A DNA stretch of 64,000 nt, taken from assembly GCA_002030045.1 (NCBI GenBank), contig LQBI01000031.1, forward strand, positions 124,001 to 188,000, read 5' to 3'. This document shows positions 25,962 through 34,787 of this stretch, piece by piece. The notes under the pieces are model-generated. The model ran no database searches and had not been told where the DNA came from. It worked only from the letters and a program-made list of their open reading frames with translations. The first letter of the stretch is position 1; each line of letters starts with the position of its first letter. The position numbers and the translations under genes are program-made. The DNA comes from Candidatus Aegiribacteria sp. MLS_C. Its GTDB lineage: Bacteria > Fermentibacterota > Fermentibacteria > Fermentibacterales > JCC-6.

Positions 25962-26788
25962 TGTTCGATGAACCCGCTCCCGTCCCATGCATGGACCGTG
26001 GAGTATGTATCCGTGAGAACGTAGTCCTCCGTCCCCTCTTCCCACTGGGATACCTCTGTCAGCACCCGTACCTCTTCGGGTCTGCCGGAGCTGTCCGCGG
26101 GCAGGACGAATGACTGTACGAACCTGTATTCGGAAGCCTCGAACTGCGAATCGGCCGACGGGCCCATTATCAGCTCATCCCCGGTCCAGCAGAGGAGAAT
26201 GTCCCGGTTGAGGAAACCGCAGGCCTCGTAGATGAAAGACAGCCTGACGATGTCCCTCAGGCCCCTCAACCCTTCGGGTACGGCAGGAGCGCTCCTGACC
26301 GAATAGCTGTAGGGGACCTGTCCGAAACCGCCGTCGGGCGGGCTGAATACGATTTCGCTGACCATCCTTCCGGAAACCAGGACCCTGGCGGCAGAGCTGA
26401 AGGAGCAAGTCCCGGGGTCGTAACCCGTAATTCCGTACAGGAAGAGCGTATCTCCTCCCAGCGGCTGGAACGCAAGTGCCAGGGACGTGCCGGTCATCCA
26501 GCCTTCGCACACGCCCCTTTCCCGAGGAACGGACACACTGTACCAGTACGTGGCGGTGCCGTTCTCCAGGAGAATATCTCCTCCAGAACCGGTTATTTCC
26601 ACCTCGGTGCCCGCCGGAAGCATGTCGACCGAAGCCGACCCTGTATCCGCATCCTCGTATACCACAGCGCCATCGGAGAGAGTCAGGGCACTCCCATCGG
26701 TGAAATCGCCGTGCCAGTAATCCGCCCTCGAGAAGCCTGTTGCCGTCGACAACACCACCAGGCACAGGACGACAGTTCTATGAATCAT
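25958..26788 (-). CDS. secreted protein with bacterial SH3-like segment
   Basis: 276 residues from ATG 26788 with GGAGGAG upstream; the frame extends nine codons more without a site. The signal peptide ends near GFSRA. Residues ~25-110 read like an SH3b module (ALTLSDGAVVYEDADTGSASVDMLPAGTEVEITG; WYSVSVPRERGVCEGWMTG). The remainder is a mixed beta domain of unknown type ending DAWDG-like. It lies 23 nt after the hybrid kinase stop on the same strand, suggesting one operon. It could be an envelope sensor partner of that kinase, but this rests on position only. Confidence 0.7.
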   Translation of the reverse strand: MIHRTVVLCLVVLSTATGFSRADYWHGDFTDGSALTLSDGAVVYEDADTGSASVDMLPAGTEVEITGSGGDILLENGTATYWYSVSVPRERGVCEGWMTGTSLALAFQPLGGDTLFLYGITGYDPGTCSFSSAARVLVSGRMVSEIVFSPPDGGFGQVPYSYSVRSAPAVPEGLRGLRDIVRLSFIYEACGFLNRDILLCWTGDELIMGPSADSQFEASEYRFVQSFVLPADSSGRPEEVRVLTEVSQWEEGTEDYVLTDTYSTVHAWDGSGFIEH

Positions 26789-26811
26789 GCTCCTCCGTCC
26801 GATTCCCTTGC

Positions 26812-29223
26812 TCATTCCTCCAGGATGCTGCCGAGGAGGTCTGATATCTGGTTCAGTGAATAGGGCTTGGTTATCACACCGGAGAATCCGTGGCTTGAGT
26901 AATCGCTCATAATGGATGCATTGGAGTAACCGCTGGAGACTATGGCCCTGACACCGGGATCCATCTGCAGCAGTTCCCTGACAGTCTCTGTCCCTCCCAT
27001 GCCGTCGGGCACTGTAAGGTCGAGGATGACCGCGTAGTACGGGCGGTGGTCCTCCATCGCCTTCCTGTACATGTCCAGCGTCTCAGAACCCTCCGATGCG
27101 GTATCCACCTCGTACCCGAGTTCCTTCAGAAGAGCGCCGGCGGTGTCCCTGATCATCTTCTGGTCGTCCATGATGAGGATCCTCCTGCCAACGCCCTGAT
27201 TCTTTCCGCCCTGTGCCACCGGAATGTCCTCCACGTCGTCATCAGCGGCGGGCAGATACACCGTGAACTCCGTCCCCCTTCCCAGTTCGGTGTCCACCCT
27301 TATGTGTCCCCCGTGCTTCCTGACCATCGAATAGGCGGTGGCGAGACCAAGACCGCTTCCGTTGCTCCTTGTTGTGAAGAAGGGGTCGAATATTCTGTCG
27401 AGATGATCCTGCTGTATGCCGTAGCCGTCGTCCCTGATGAAGACCTTCACGTACTGGCCCGGAGCGACCCCGGAAGGATCTCCACTGTCCAACGTATCCG
27501 CCTCCGCGCCGATGTGGACCCTTCCGCCCCCCGGCATCGACTGGACCGCGTTGATTATGATGTTGCTGAATACCTGCACCAGCTGGTCGCTGTCGGCGGT
27601 TACCGCAGGGAGTCCCGGCGGCACATCGAACTCCGCCGTGACGTTGGATCCGCTCAGGACGAAGGATGCCGCTTCCCTGAGCAGTCTGTCGACGGCCACC
27701 TTCTTCTTGACCGGGTTGCCTCCCCTGGAGAATGTGAGCAGCTGCCTCGTCAGGTTCGAGGCCTTGCTGGCGGCGTGCTCGGAGCCTGTGAGGATCTCGT
27801 AGAGGTCGCTCCCCGGTTCCACCATGGTCCTGGCAAGGGAGATGTTCCCGATTATGGCCGTGAGGAAGTTGTTGAAGTCGTGGGCGATCCCGCCGGCCAG
27901 GAGCCCCAGCGACTCCAGCTTCTCTATCCTCCTCTGCTCCTCCTCGAGCTTCTTGATGTCGGTTATGTCCCTGGCCACGCCGAGGACTGCTTCCTCTCCC
28001 GCGTAGGCGATGTCCCTCACGGAGAACTCCACTGACCTTATGTCGCTGTCGCTCCTGAGTACCCTGAGCTGGAACACGTTCGGGATCTCCGCGAGCCCTT
28101 CCAGCGGCTTGCCGTCAGGGCCGACACTTTCCCGGTCGTCAGGATGGAGGAGCTGCCGGAAGCTCATTCCCAGCATCTCCTCCCGCGTACGGAGAGCGAT
28201 GTCGCACATCCTGTCGTTGACGAAGAGGAAGCGGTCCCCTCCGTAGATGTAGATTCCGTCATGGCTCTGCTCGACCAGGGTCCTGTACTTCCTCTCGCTT
28301 TCCTCCAGTTCAGCGGTCCTGTCCCTGACCAGCTCCTCCAGCCGGAACCGGTGGTTGGCCAGTTCCTCCTCGACCTGCTTTCGTCCGGTGATGTCCCTGA
28401 CCGTCGCCTGCAGCAGCTGTCTGCCCCTGATCTGGATCCTGCTGAGGAGAACCGTTGCGGGAAAATCCTCGCCGTTGACCCTTCGGTGGGTCCACTCGAA
28501 GAAGTTCGAGCCATTCTCCATCGCCCTGTCGATCATCTCCTTCGCCTTGATGGCGGATATCTGGCCGTCAGGCTGGTATTCCGGCGAGAGTTTCCACGGC
28601 TGATGCGAGGTGAAATCCGCCTCGCTCCTGCATCCGAACATCTCTATGGTCGCGGGGTTGCCGGCGGTGAAGCTCCAGTCAGGAGGTTCGAGGGTCATTA
28701 TGGCGTCTCGCGAGTTCTCGAAGAGGGAGCGGTATTTCTCCTCGTTCTCCCTCTGTATCTTCTCGGCCTTCTTCTGTTCAGTTATGTCGATGAAGCTGAG
28801 CAGCAGGAGTCTGCTGGAATCGGTTGTACTGTGAACGTCGGAGGCGTTCAGGGACATTATCCTCTCACCGATGTTCAGGAGGTTGAGGTTGGCCTCGTAA
28901 CCGTCGAAATCCCTGTGTATCGAGAGTAACTCGTCAAGAAGCTCCCTGAGGCCCTCAAGGTCAAGGATGCCTCCGCCGATGGAGAAGACGGGCTCTCCCT
29001 TGACCTTCTTCGCCTCGATACCGAACATTTCGGTGAAGCTGGTGTTGCTGAACACAACATTGAGCGACGAGTCCAGGACCAGGATGGGTTCGGTTATGGC
29101 AGAAATGATCGATGAAAGGAAATCGATGCATTCGTCGGTGCTCATGCCCTCTATGGGGCAGGAACGGCATTCATCCTCCGGTCCCTCGCCGAGTATTTCG
29201 CCAGCCTTTTCGGGATTCACCAT
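26812..29223 (-). CDS. multi-PAS hybrid histidine kinase with receiver
   Basis: 803 residues, cytosolic. It has PAS domains at about 32-150, 165-280 and 320-440, separated by coiled-coil linkers (EKIQRENEEKYRSLFENS; LVRDRTAELEESERKYRTL). The HisKA box LLAGGIAHDFNNFLT comes next, then HATPase (IIINAVQSMPGGG, RDDGYGIQ, GSGLGLATAYSM). The C-terminal receiver has acidic MDD, phospho-Asp in AVILDLTVPDGMGG and Lys in ITKPYSLN. The N-terminal Cys cluster DECRSCPIEGMSTDEC could bind a metal. It resembles the kinase at 19326-21629 in layout but is not a close copy. The gene for an SH3-like secreted protein follows. Confidence 0.92.
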   Translation of the reverse strand: MVNPEKAGEILGEGPEDECRSCPIEGMSTDECIDFLSSIISAITEPILVLDSSLNVVFSNTSFTEMFGIEAKKVKGEPVFSIGGGILDLEGLRELLDELLSIHRDFDGYEANLNLLNIGERIMSLNASDVHSTTDSSRLLLLSFIDITEQKKAEKIQRENEEKYRSLFENSRDAIMTLEPPDWSFTAGNPATIEMFGCRSEADFTSHQPWKLSPEYQPDGQISAIKAKEMIDRAMENGSNFFEWTHRRVNGEDFPATVLLSRIQIRGRQLLQATVRDITGRKQVEEELANHRFRLEELVRDRTAELEESERKYRTLVEQSHDGIYIYGGDRFLFVNDRMCDIALRTREEMLGMSFRQLLHPDDRESVGPDGKPLEGLAEIPNVFQLRVLRSDSDIRSVEFSVRDIAYAGEEAVLGVARDITDIKKLEEEQRRIEKLESLGLLAGGIAHDFNNFLTAIIGNISLARTMVEPGSDLYEILTGSEHAASKASNLTRQLLTFSRGGNPVKKKVAVDRLLREAASFVLSGSNVTAEFDVPPGLPAVTADSDQLVQVFSNIIINAVQSMPGGGRVHIGAEADTLDSGDPSGVAPGQYVKVFIRDDGYGIQQDHLDRIFDPFFTTRSNGSGLGLATAYSMVRKHGGHIRVDTELGRGTEFTVYLPAADDDVEDIPVAQGGKNQGVGRRILIMDDQKMIRDTAGALLKELGYEVDTASEGSETLDMYRKAMEDHRPYYAVILDLTVPDGMGGTETVRELLQMDPGVRAIVSSGYSNASIMSDYSSHGFSGVITKPYSLNQISDLLGSILEE

Positions 29224-29455
29224 GCCGAACGCCCCTGTCTGCCTTGTATCGACCGAACTCGGTCATCATATAATAGCTGCCCCTGAGGCGGAGCAAGTAC
29301 TACGGATATACCCCGCGATTCCTTGCCGCAGCCTGCCGGCGGATTATCTTCCCTTATGCCTTCATTCCTAAAGGGAGGGCTGTGGACGGGTTGCTTACGG
29401 TCTTCGGGTCAGGGAGTTCTACGGGGAGACTGTCGCCTCCGGGACCCGAGTACCC

Positions 29456-29803
29456 GTGGAGTCCCTCTCCACTTCGCTTCCCGGGGGCCCTGAGAACTGG
29501 AGGGACGCGGCTGGATCACTCCTGGAGAGGCTGCAGGAGGACGGTGTGTACCACCCTTCGACCATGGCTTCGATATCCGTCTCTGAAGAGGCTGCCTGCG
29601 CACCGGCCGACTGCTGCGATACGGTCATCAGGGAAGTCCACGGGCCCGGAGGGGAGGGAGATCCGAACACCGCCCCGGTCCTGGACCGCTTCAGGGTTTG
29701 CAGTAGGTGCGGCGGGATCCTGTGGTGGCATCCCCTCCGCGGTGAGTACATGCCCCATTCCAGCCTGCTCAAGCGTACGCGGCGGGGAACGGCGGCTACG
29801 TAA
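29456..29803 (+). CDS. small Cys-rich zinc-ribbon-like ORF
   Basis: 115 residues from GTG 29456. The end has a ribbon-like RVCSRCGGILWWHP, and the middle a CAPADCC segment. The frame is open back to 29357 and still reads protein-like sequence (YGLRVREFYGETVASGTRV) but offers no ATG, GTG or TTG there, so either the start is at 29456 without a clear ribosome-binding site or the 5' end is damaged. 29224-29455 has no other candidate. Function unknown. Confidence 0.4.
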   Translation: MESLSTSLPGGPENWRDAAGSLLERLQEDGVYHPSTMASISVSEEAACAPADCCDTVIREVHGPGGEGDPNTAPVLDRFRVCSRCGGILWWHPLRGEYMPHSSLLKRTRRGTAAT

Positions 29804-29822
29804 ACTAAGCCCCGGTCAGCAG

Positions 29823-29851
29823 TTGACGATAAAGGGCGGTCCGGTCATACT
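29823..29851 (+). promoter_or_regulatory. candidate birA promoter
   Basis: TTGACG (29823-29828), 17-nt spacer, CATACT (29846-29851). The predicted transcript start, about 29858, is followed at 29862-29871 by the perfect palindrome TGTTCGAACA, a position suited to a repressor operator. It does not resemble the Escherichia coli BirA operator. Confidence 0.45.
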
Positions 29852-29899
29852 ACTTACTGCTTGTTCGAACAGCAGAACCCGTTCCGGAGCGGCGGACAT

Positions 29900-30883
29900 A
29901 TGGGCAAGAGTGCCAGCAGGATCCTGAGCATACTGCGGGAAAGCGACGGCTACGTCTCCGGTCAGGAGATATCCGACATGCTCGGTATCTCGAGGACCGC
30001 AGTATGGAAGAACATAAACAGCCTCAGGGATTACGGTTACACGATCGACGCAGTCTCCAACAGGGGCTACCGCCTCCTTCGGGGAGTGGACATTCCCACC
30101 GCCGACGAGATAGGCCGGCAATGCGCAGCCTCGGTATTCGGAAGGGAGATCGTGTACATGGCATCGTTATCCTCCACGAACAACCTGGCCATGATGCTGG
30201 CTGCCCAGGGGGCGGAGCACGGTACTGTGGTCACTTCCGACGAGCAGACCTCCGGAAAAGGAAGGATGGGGCGCGACTGGTATTCGCCGCCCGGGACGAA
30301 CCTGTACATATCGGTGGTCCTCAGACCGCCTGTTTTTCCTGCCGAGGCGTCGCAGATACCCATCCTGGCGGTCCTGGCGGAAATGCGGGCCATGCGCAGG
30401 CTCTGCCCCGGCCTGGATCTGGCCGTCAAGTGGCCCAACGACGTGTACTGCAGTGGGAGGAAGGTCTGCGGTACTCTCTGCGAGATGAAGGCCGAGACGG
30501 ACAGCGTGGAACACCTTGTGGTCGGTACGGGCATCAATGTGAACGCCAACCCTTCCGACCACGACATGCCGCTGACCGCCACATCCCTCTTCATGGAGAC
30601 CGGACAGAAACAGTCAAGGGCCGAACTGGCAGCCCGGTTCCTCGAGGACTTCGAGCGTGTCTACGAGCGATGGCTTTCCGAATGCAGCCTCGAGCCCTTC
30701 ATGATGGAATGGAACTCGGCGTCCCTGCTCCTGGGCCGGCGGGTGGACGTACGGACGGCCAGCAAGGTCATCACCGGAATATCGATGGGTATTGCGGAGA
30801 ATGGCGCATTGAAGCTGCAGCTCAAGGATGGCACGAAGAGGCTGGTCTACGCCGGCGACGCTACCCTGCACGGAAGTTTCTGA
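29900..30883 (+). CDS. birA: biotin--protein ligase / biotin repressor BirA
   Basis: 327 residues from ATG 29900. Residues 5-60 form a winged helix (ILRESDGYVSGQEISDMLG; SRTAVWKNINSL), as in the bifunctional repressor type. The catalytic domain has the biotin/ATP loop SGKGRMGRDWYSPPGTNLY, VKWPNDVYCSGRKVCG and GTGINVNANP. A C-terminal SH3-like domain ends VYAGDATL. It makes biotinyl-AMP and loads biotin onto carboxylase carrier protein. The DNA-binding domain suggests it also represses biotin genes, none of which are nearby. Confidence 0.94.
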   Translation: MGKSASRILSILRESDGYVSGQEISDMLGISRTAVWKNINSLRDYGYTIDAVSNRGYRLLRGVDIPTADEIGRQCAASVFGREIVYMASLSSTNNLAMMLAAQGAEHGTVVTSDEQTSGKGRMGRDWYSPPGTNLYISVVLRPPVFPAEASQIPILAVLAEMRAMRRLCPGLDLAVKWPNDVYCSGRKVCGTLCEMKAETDSVEHLVVGTGINVNANPSDHDMPLTATSLFMETGQKQSRAELAARFLEDFERVYERWLSECSLEPFMMEWNSASLLLGRRVDVRTASKVITGISMGIAENGALKLQLKDGTKRLVYAGDATLHGSF

Positions 30884-30945
30884 ACTTTCCGTTATGGTTG
30901 CCCCCGGGACCGGGGGGAACAATATTCATTCTTTGAGATATCACC

Positions 30946-31416
30946 ATGTTGGACACGATGAAACGAGAGGGGGTATTCGGCTTGAGCCTGGTAATGATAG
31001 CGGCTCTTCTGATAGGCGTAGTTGCTGATGACTTCGAACTCCCGCCGGACATAGTCTACGGCACCATGAACAGGACCGGCAGGCTGGCGGAGGTCGATGC
31101 CGGAGGACTGCAGGTAGTCCTCTCAGTCAGGGAAGGGGATCACGAGACTTTCTGGTCCTTCGATCCTCTGCTGAACAGTTTCCTGTCCCTTCACACGGAT
31201 GAGCAGGCAGTCCTGGAGATCGAGGACGTCGAGACCTGGATGCCGGAGGAAGAAGCCATGGTCAGGTTGCTGCGAGTGGTGGACGCCACCATTGGAGAGA
31301 TCACCTTCCGTGCATGGAGCGATTCCCTGGAAGCAGGGGGTACCCCGGGCGAAGTACTCGAGGACCCGGGAACTCCCCGGGGCGAGGATGACTGCGAGGG
31401 GGACGGAGGAAGATGA
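30946..31416 (+). CDS. hypothetical exported or membrane-anchored protein
   Basis: 156 residues. A basic start (MLDTMKREG; a second ATG at 30958 is possible) precedes one hydrophobic segment (FGLSLVMIAALLIGVVA), which is a signal peptide or anchor. The remainder is acidic, with a beta-rich core and an Asp/Gly/Glu-rich tail (GEDDCEGDGG). It starts 62 nt after birA with no clear ribosome-binding site, so expression is uncertain. No family recognised. It converges with the Hdr-like operon. Confidence 0.5.
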   Translation: MLDTMKREGVFGLSLVMIAALLIGVVADDFELPPDIVYGTMNRTGRLAEVDAGGLQVVLSVREGDHETFWSFDPLLNSFLSLHTDEQAVLEIEDVETWMPEEEAMVRLLRVVDATIGEITFRAWSDSLEAGGTPGEVLEDPGTPRGEDDCEGDGGR

Positions 31417-31427
31417 CCGGCTGACGC

Positions 31428-32534
31428 TCAGTCGGTGATCTCTTCCAGTTCATCTGCACGGTAGGTCGACAGGGGCGTCGGATCCTCCATGTTCCTGCCC
31501 GGATGGTATTCCAGTGCGGGCTGCACCAGCGATCCCGCCCTTATGAATAGATCGGCCACGGGTATTCCCACGGGACACGCATCGCTGCACTGCCCGCATC
31601 CGGTGCAGTACGGGGCTATGTGGTTCAGCCTTCCCAGGTGGAACTGCAGTGTGCCGGGTGGCACTCTCAATGCACCCCTTCTTTCGGCCTCGTGCCCTAT
31701 CAGCGAAGGTGGATAGATTGTCCTCGCGGTCTCGTAATCGCACAGCAGGCAGGTGCACAGGGGACACGCCTGCCGGCATGCCCTGCAGCCTATGCATTTG
31801 GCGAACAGGCTTACCAGTTCCTCCAGACCGCTGCCGGCGGACGGGCCCTTCTCAATGAAGTCCTGCCGCTGAAGGGACCTGCGCCGGGCGACAGCCCTGG
31901 TGAGCTGCTCCAGGGACGGCCCCTGGACGATCTCGAAACCGGTAAGGTCTTCGGCCATGGACGCCGCCGCCTCGGACCTCAGGAGTATTCGAGTGTCTTC
32001 CGGGCTTTCATCCGCTTCCAGAAGCAGGACCATGTCGGCAGGGTCCCCGGGGACGAAATCGGTGCAGACCGAGCATGCGGTCCTGTAACCGGATCCGCCG
32101 CCGCTCTTTCCTGAGTCATTTCCCGAGGCCTTGCCGGAGTCTCCGACCCCGGGGCAGGTGCAGCTGATGAAGAACATGTTCTCCACGCTGCCCTGTGACT
32201 GTTTCACGTTCTCGATAAAGGCCCTCAGCTCGCAGGGTCTTATGATGACGGCGACCTTCTCCTCGAGCGGCCGCGATACCGTCAGCTGGGAGAGTGCCCT
32301 TGCGGCCTGGACCGGCATCAGGGGATGGAACGGGACCGCTTCCTCGACAAGTCTCGGATCCGATATGAGGGAATAGCTGAAGCTCTCGTTGCCGGGGATG
32401 CTGCGAAGCGAGAAGACGGCCTTCACGGAACCGCTGACCAGGAGCTGCCTCAGGATGCTGCGAACCCCCTCGACGTGGTCTCCGGGACACCGGATGTACC
32501 GCCCGCCCGCCGTTGCCTCAGTCCTCGAACTCAT
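31428..32534 (-). CDS. FrhB/AsrA-like 2x[4Fe-4S] electron-transfer subunit, copy 2
   Basis: 368 residues. The N-terminal ~120 residues carry the FrhB/FdhB/AsrA-type pattern VAVIIRPCELRAFIENVKQ and FFISCTCPG. A variable loop with more Cys follows, then two [4Fe-4S] motifs, CIGCRACRQACPLC and CTGCGQCSDACP. A Gly/Ser/Asp-rich insert sits near residue 130. It shares its layout with the preceding gene product, indicating tandem duplication. It is predicted to pass electrons between the HdrA-like flavoproteins and an unknown donor or acceptor. It overlaps the upstream gene by 17 nt and ends the operon. Confidence 0.82.
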   Translation of the reverse strand: MSSRTEATAGGRYIRCPGDHVEGVRSILRQLLVSGSVKAVFSLRSIPGNESFSYSLISDPRLVEEAVPFHPLMPVQAARALSQLTVSRPLEEKVAVIIRPCELRAFIENVKQSQGSVENMFFISCTCPGVGDSGKASGNDSGKSGGGSGYRTACSVCTDFVPGDPADMVLLLEADESPEDTRILLRSEAAASMAEDLTGFEIVQGPSLEQLTRAVARRRSLQRQDFIEKGPSAGSGLEELVSLFAKCIGCRACRQACPLCTCLLCDYETARTIYPPSLIGHEAERRGALRVPPGTLQFHLGRLNHIAPYCTGCGQCSDACPVGIPVADLFIRAGSLVQPALEYHPGRNMEDPTPLSTYRADELEEITD

Positions 32535-33576
32535 GCAGTTCCTCCTCGACGAAGGTGTTCAGCGGAAGAGGCTCCTCCGGGTCCTTTCCCGCCCTGTAGT
32601 CGAAGAGCGCGGAAGTGCCGGCGCCTACCATGCTGACAAGTCTTCCAACGGGGATCCCTGCGGGGCAGGCGTCCTCGCACATACCGCAGCCGACGCAGGA
32701 AATGCTCATATGGGCCATTCGGCCGATGTGGAACAGAAGGGTATCGGAGACCAGCCTGGCCGCCCCTGACCTTCGGGACCGGTCGAGGTGCGAGGATGCC
32801 GGACTGCGTCTGTCCTTCATGTCGATGAAGCACTGCCTGCAGTAGCATATAGGACATACCGTCCTGCAGGCCCTGCATCCGATGCAGTCGGCGAAGAAGT
32901 CCGACAGCCGGCCTATGCCCGCCACCTGTTGCCTCAGTTCTGTCCTCGCCCCCTCCGCGGTACCGAGCCTGAGTGCCCTGAGTTCTTCCGTTCTTTTCGA
33001 CCATTCGTCCAGGCTGCCCTGTTCCTCGAGACCCAGCGAGGACGCGAGTTCCCCGCCCTTAGCCGTCAGCGGGAGCAGGAGGTTCGAATCAGCGGACCTG
33101 ACGATGCAGGCGTCGCCGCAGGCGGTGAATTCGGAGCACTGCCTGCAGGCAGGTCGCAGGTTTGCCGGATCGCATTCTTCGGGTTCCGCCGCGCCGTCGT
33201 AGAGGTCCAGCTGAATGACACCGGGACAGTCCATGGTGACCAGCGTAAGGTTCGCGTGGTCGATCTGACGGAGTTTCATCACCTCCACCGCCGCCCTTGC
33301 CTCGCAGGGCCGCATTATGGCCAGTATTCTGCGGGATGAGGGCTCTCCGGCCGCCGAGGACAGGGCCCTGGCCCCCTGTACGGTCATTACCGGCGGCAGG
33401 GGTTCCGCCGAGGTCAGAGCGTCAGGCGTTCCCGCCAGTATCCAGCTGTAGCTGTCCCCGGGACCCCTTGACGGAACCATCACGAAGTCGGCGTACCCCT
33501 CCCTGAGAGCGGAGTATGCCAGCTCAAGGAGCGCTTCGCGAAGCGGCAGGCCGGGGCTGGTGACGAGGCCCCTCAT
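32518..33576 (-). CDS. FrhB/AsrA-like 2x[4Fe-4S] electron-transfer subunit, copy 1
   Basis: 352 residues from ATG 33576, in an ATGA overlap with the HdrA-like gene; the frame extends 29 codons earlier inside that gene without support. It has RILAIMRPCEARAAVEVMK and VTMDCPG, then a Cys-rich loop (CRQCSEFTACGDAC). The two cluster motifs are CIGCRACRTVCPICYC and CVGCGMCEDACP. The same order occurs in sulfhydrogenase beta subunits and anaerobic sulfite reductase A. It lies in the middle of the sulfur/Hdr-like operon. Confidence 0.84.
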   Translation of the reverse strand: MRGLVTSPGLPLREALLELAYSALREGYADFVMVPSRGPGDSYSWILAGTPDALTSAEPLPPVMTVQGARALSSAAGEPSSRRILAIMRPCEARAAVEVMKLRQIDHANLTLVTMDCPGVIQLDLYDGAAEPEECDPANLRPACRQCSEFTACGDACIVRSADSNLLLPLTAKGGELASSLGLEEQGSLDEWSKRTEELRALRLGTAEGARTELRQQVAGIGRLSDFFADCIGCRACRTVCPICYCRQCFIDMKDRRSPASSHLDRSRRSGAARLVSDTLLFHIGRMAHMSISCVGCGMCEDACPAGIPVGRLVSMVGAGTSALFDYRAGKDPEEPLPLNTFVEEELHEFED

Positions 33577-34787
33577 CTCAGGGCTCCCTCCACCTGCGAC
33601 CGGATCTGTTCGGGAGTGAAGTGCAGCGACCGTATGGCTCCGGAAGGACACGCCGCGGCGCAATTACCGCAACCCTTGCATAGAACGCCGTTGACGGTGC
33701 ACACGAACCTCTCCTCATCGAAGGAAATGGCTCCGAAACCGCAGACGTCCATGCACTGCCGGCATCCGCGGCAGAGTGTCTCGTTTATGACGGACCTCCT
33801 TGGTTCCGTCATGACCTCCCTGCCGGGGACCAGGGCTGAGAGGATGCCGCCTGCCACAGCCTCGGCGCTTCTGACCGAGTCGCCGGGACCGCAGGGGCCT
33901 CCTGCGCAGCCCGCTATGTACACGCCGTCGATGGCGGTGGAGAACGGATCGAGGAAAGTGTGCCTTCGTGAAGGGAAACCTGACTGTCCAGCCGATAGAC
34001 GCAGCATTCCAGCTATTCCAGAGAATCCTTTCGACGGCCGGTACTTCCCGTCTTCCATCTCGCAGCCGGTTGCCAGTACCAGTGCACCGACCCTGAGAGG
34101 TTCGTCGAGGCTGGTGACGGAAACAATGAAATTCCCGAAGAAACCGACTATTTCCTGGGGCTCGCTTCCGGTCAGGACCTCGATGGAACTGGTTCGACCG
34201 ACCTCCTCGGCCAGTTCCGCGGTAACGGCCAGGTCCCTGCCCTCCGGGCTGCCGCCCAGCTCCGGCTCCCTCTCCAGGAGGACTACCCTTCTGCCGGCTT
34301 CCGCGAGTATCAGGGAGGCTATCATGCCGGTGAGCCCTCCTCCTATCACGAGCACGCCGGGATCGCAGACTATGCTGCTGGTCTCCAGGGCTTCATGGCG
34401 GGCCGCCCTCTCCACGGCGGCCCTGATCATCCTGAGGGCTTTCCAGGTGGCCAGGTCGCGGTCTGATGTAACCCATGCCACATGTTCACGGATGTTTGCC
34501 ATTTCCATCATGAAGGGGTTCAGACCCGCCGCAGCGCATACGGCCATGAAGGTCCTCTCGTGCTCCCTGGGAGAACAGGCGGCCACCACCAGCCTTTCGA
34601 GACGGTTCGCCCTTATCCTCTCCGCGAGGTACTCCCTTCCTTTGGGGGAGCAGAGCAGACCGTAGGTCTCCGCGACCACCACTCCCGGCATGACGGATGC
34701 CTCCTCCGCGAGCCTGCCGATATCGACCCTGTCGCTGATGTTGTTCCCGCAGCTGCATATGAAGACTCCGGTCCGAGGAAGAATCAT
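33573..34787 (-). CDS. HdrA-like flavoprotein with N-terminal Cys domain
   Basis: 404 residues from ATG 34787 (ATGA overlap with the upstream gene). The N-terminal part matches HdrA: GVFICSCGNNISDRVDI, LLCSPKGREYL, VVAACSPREHERTF and NIREHVAWVT. A dinucleotide-binding fold follows (VLVIGGGLTGMIASLILAE, VVLLEREPELGG). Two C-terminal [4Fe-4S] motifs are CRGCRQCMDVCGF and CKGCGNCAAACPSG. HdrA-type proteins bind FAD and can bifurcate electrons. Compared with full HdrA it is short. With its neighbour it resembles the QmoA/QmoB pair of sulfate reducers. Confidence 0.88.
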   Translation of the reverse strand: MILPRTGVFICSCGNNISDRVDIGRLAEEASVMPGVVVAETYGLLCSPKGREYLAERIRANRLERLVVAACSPREHERTFMAVCAAAGLNPFMMEMANIREHVAWVTSDRDLATWKALRMIRAAVERAARHEALETSSIVCDPGVLVIGGGLTGMIASLILAEAGRRVVLLEREPELGGSPEGRDLAVTAELAEEVGRTSSIEVLTGSEPQEIVGFFGNFIVSVTSLDEPLRVGALVLATGCEMEDGKYRPSKGFSGIAGMLRLSAGQSGFPSRRHTFLDPFSTAIDGVYIAGCAGGPCGPGDSVRSAEAVAGGILSALVPGREVMTEPRRSVINETLCRGCRQCMDVCGFGAISFDEERFVCTVNGVLCKGCGNCAAACPSGAIRSLHFTPEQIRSQVEGALR

